Of a stretch of 64,000 nucleotides of DNA, positions 62,796-64,000 are shown in pieces. This DNA is from Solen grandis (lineage: Eukaryota; Mollusca; Bivalvia; Adapedonta; Solenidae): assembly GCA_021229015.1 (NCBI GenBank), contig CM037794.1, forward strand, positions 45,567,436 to 45,631,435. The letters are read 5' to 3'. Under the pieces are notes generated by a model. That model worked only from the letters and a program-made list of their open reading frames with translations, did not search any database and was not told the DNA's origin. Within the stretch, counting starts at the first letter, position 1; each line of letters opens with the position of its first letter. Made by a program: the position numbers and the translations under genes.

Positions 62796-63383
62796 CTAAA
62801 AGAAAAAAACAAACTGAATGTTGTCCATGAATCAACAAAACAGATAGTTCAAATATGCGGAATGTACATGTAAAATGTTTCTACTTGATTCCAGGCACTA
62901 TTTTCAGTTTCAAGATCATTTAAAAAAAATTAGCAGCAGATTTTGCATTGAAAGTCATCCACTAGACCTGCTGCTACTGAGGAATAATTCATATAAGCAA
63001 AGAGATTATGATACATTGTCTCTGCTTAATCAAGATTGTTTGAAAAGTGCAGAATCTAGAAACTGAATACATTTTTTTAACATTCAAGGGTAATAATTCT
63101 GAATTCATGGAATGATATCAGCCATAATCAAACAAAGTCGTTAGCATTTTATCTCATAGTTTCATCAACAGCGACTTCTATCTGAAGACGATAGAGTAAA
63201 TTAATATAGTAAACATTTATTCACCCTGCTCCTTAATATTTCAAGGGCCATAACTCCTGACCTATCAGTCTGATATCAGCCAAAATCATCATTGCCACTA
63301 AGATTGTTTCCAAGTCTGTTAAAGTGCACATGATTAATGTGGTTGCTAAAATGTAAACAAAGTGAAATCTGACTTTTTTTTTA
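62796..63383. other. Macro-gene intron upstream of the small exon
   Basis: No further exon was recognised. A short plus-strand frame at 62875-63066 has no known features. Confidence 0.4.
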
Positions 63384-64000
63384 AACAAGAGGGCCATGAT
63401 GGCCCTGGATCGCTCACCTGAGTACCATTGCTACAACTGATTACAAGGTTTTTAAACAGACAAGAATTCTGATATAACTCAATCTTAAACATTTTAGCCC
63501 TGACAATACTACACACCAAATATATAAGCACTGGGCCTTATGGTTTCAGAGGAGAAACTTAGTGCGGGGTCATTTATCTCCAAAGGGCCACCATTTTGAA
63601 AATCTTGATAATGAACCATTAGATGATGCTACATACCAAATATCTAAGCTCTAGGCCTAATGGATTCATAGAAGAAGATTTTTAAAGATTTTCCTATATA
63701 ACTCTATGTTAAACAAGTGACCCCTGGTGCGGGGCATTTATCACCATAGGGTCATGATTTGTACAATCTTGGTAATAAACCATAAGATGATGCTTCATAC
63801 CAAATATCTAATCTCTAGGCCTTATGGATTCATAGAAGAAGATTTTTAAAGATTTTCCTATATAACTCTATGTAAAACAAGTGACCCCTGGTGCGGGGTC
63901 ATTTATCACGTAGGGCTATGATTTGTACAATCTTGGTAATGCCATAAGATGATGCTAAATCTCTAGGCCTAATGGATTCATAAAGAAGATTTTTAAAGAT
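63384..64000 (-). repeat. Composite element with 165-bp-type units, cut by window end
   Basis: AACAAGAGGGCCATGATGGC and GATCGCTCACCTGAGTACC open it. Its units (GTGACCCCTGGTGCGGGG, CATAGAAGAAGATTTTTAAA) are those of 21274-22451 and 25277-26494 in opposite orientation. Confidence 0.8.

Overview
This is a piece of an animal nuclear genome, most likely a bivalve mollusc. Genes are split into short exons with GT-AG introns of several kb. The introns are packed with tRNA-derived SINEs, TTAA-type MITEs and composite tandem-repeat elements ending in AACAAGAG plus a hairpin, a style I know from clam and mussel genomes. There is no operon, bacterial ribosome-binding site or CRISPR. The species cannot be named from sequence alone; a venerid-type clam is a guess.

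Three protein-coding genes are supported, all incomplete. (1) 654-22842, plus strand: middle exons of a HECTD2-type E3 ubiquitin ligase, joined in perfect phase, with a candidate 21-nt microexon at 8688-8708; the catalytic HECT exons are not seen before the first N gap (28948-29047). (2) 32021-41544, plus strand: the first six exons of a Gfo/Idh/MocA-family NAD(P)-dependent oxidoreductase, including one GC-AG intron; its C-terminal exons are absent before the second N gap (49436-49535). (3) 62795-53350, minus strand: three exons of a PARP14-like macro-domain protein with one intact-looking and one degenerate macro domain; 5' exons lie beyond the window and 3' exons are missing toward the second gap. 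All three genes lose their 3' parts toward a 100-N scaffold join, so the joins probably hide real sequence or are misjoins.

Layout: 1-28947 HECTD2 exons in repeat-rich introns; 29048-32020 AT-rich intergenic sequence with one tandem-repeat element; 32021-41544 oxidoreductase gene; 41750-49435 a retrotransposon graveyard (a CR1/L2-like LINE on the minus strand split by a 4.5-kb plus-strand LINE with a 6-bp target duplication, then a second LINE of the same type on the minus strand, cut by the gap); 49536-52366 two composite tandem-repeat elements; 53350-62795 macro-domain gene; 63384-64000 start of another composite element.

The most informative structural signals are: a TTAA-flanked MITE sitting exactly in a SINE whose empty site is visible in other copies; the LINE-into-LINE insertion whose removal restores the host reading frame; a family of composite elements with shared termini but exchanged tandem cores (145 or 165 bp units); and an 830-bp element with 16-bp inverted repeats, a small unknown coding region and a neighbouring 167-bp palindrome, embedded in a 22-bp minisatellite. 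The three host genes have no evident functional link.
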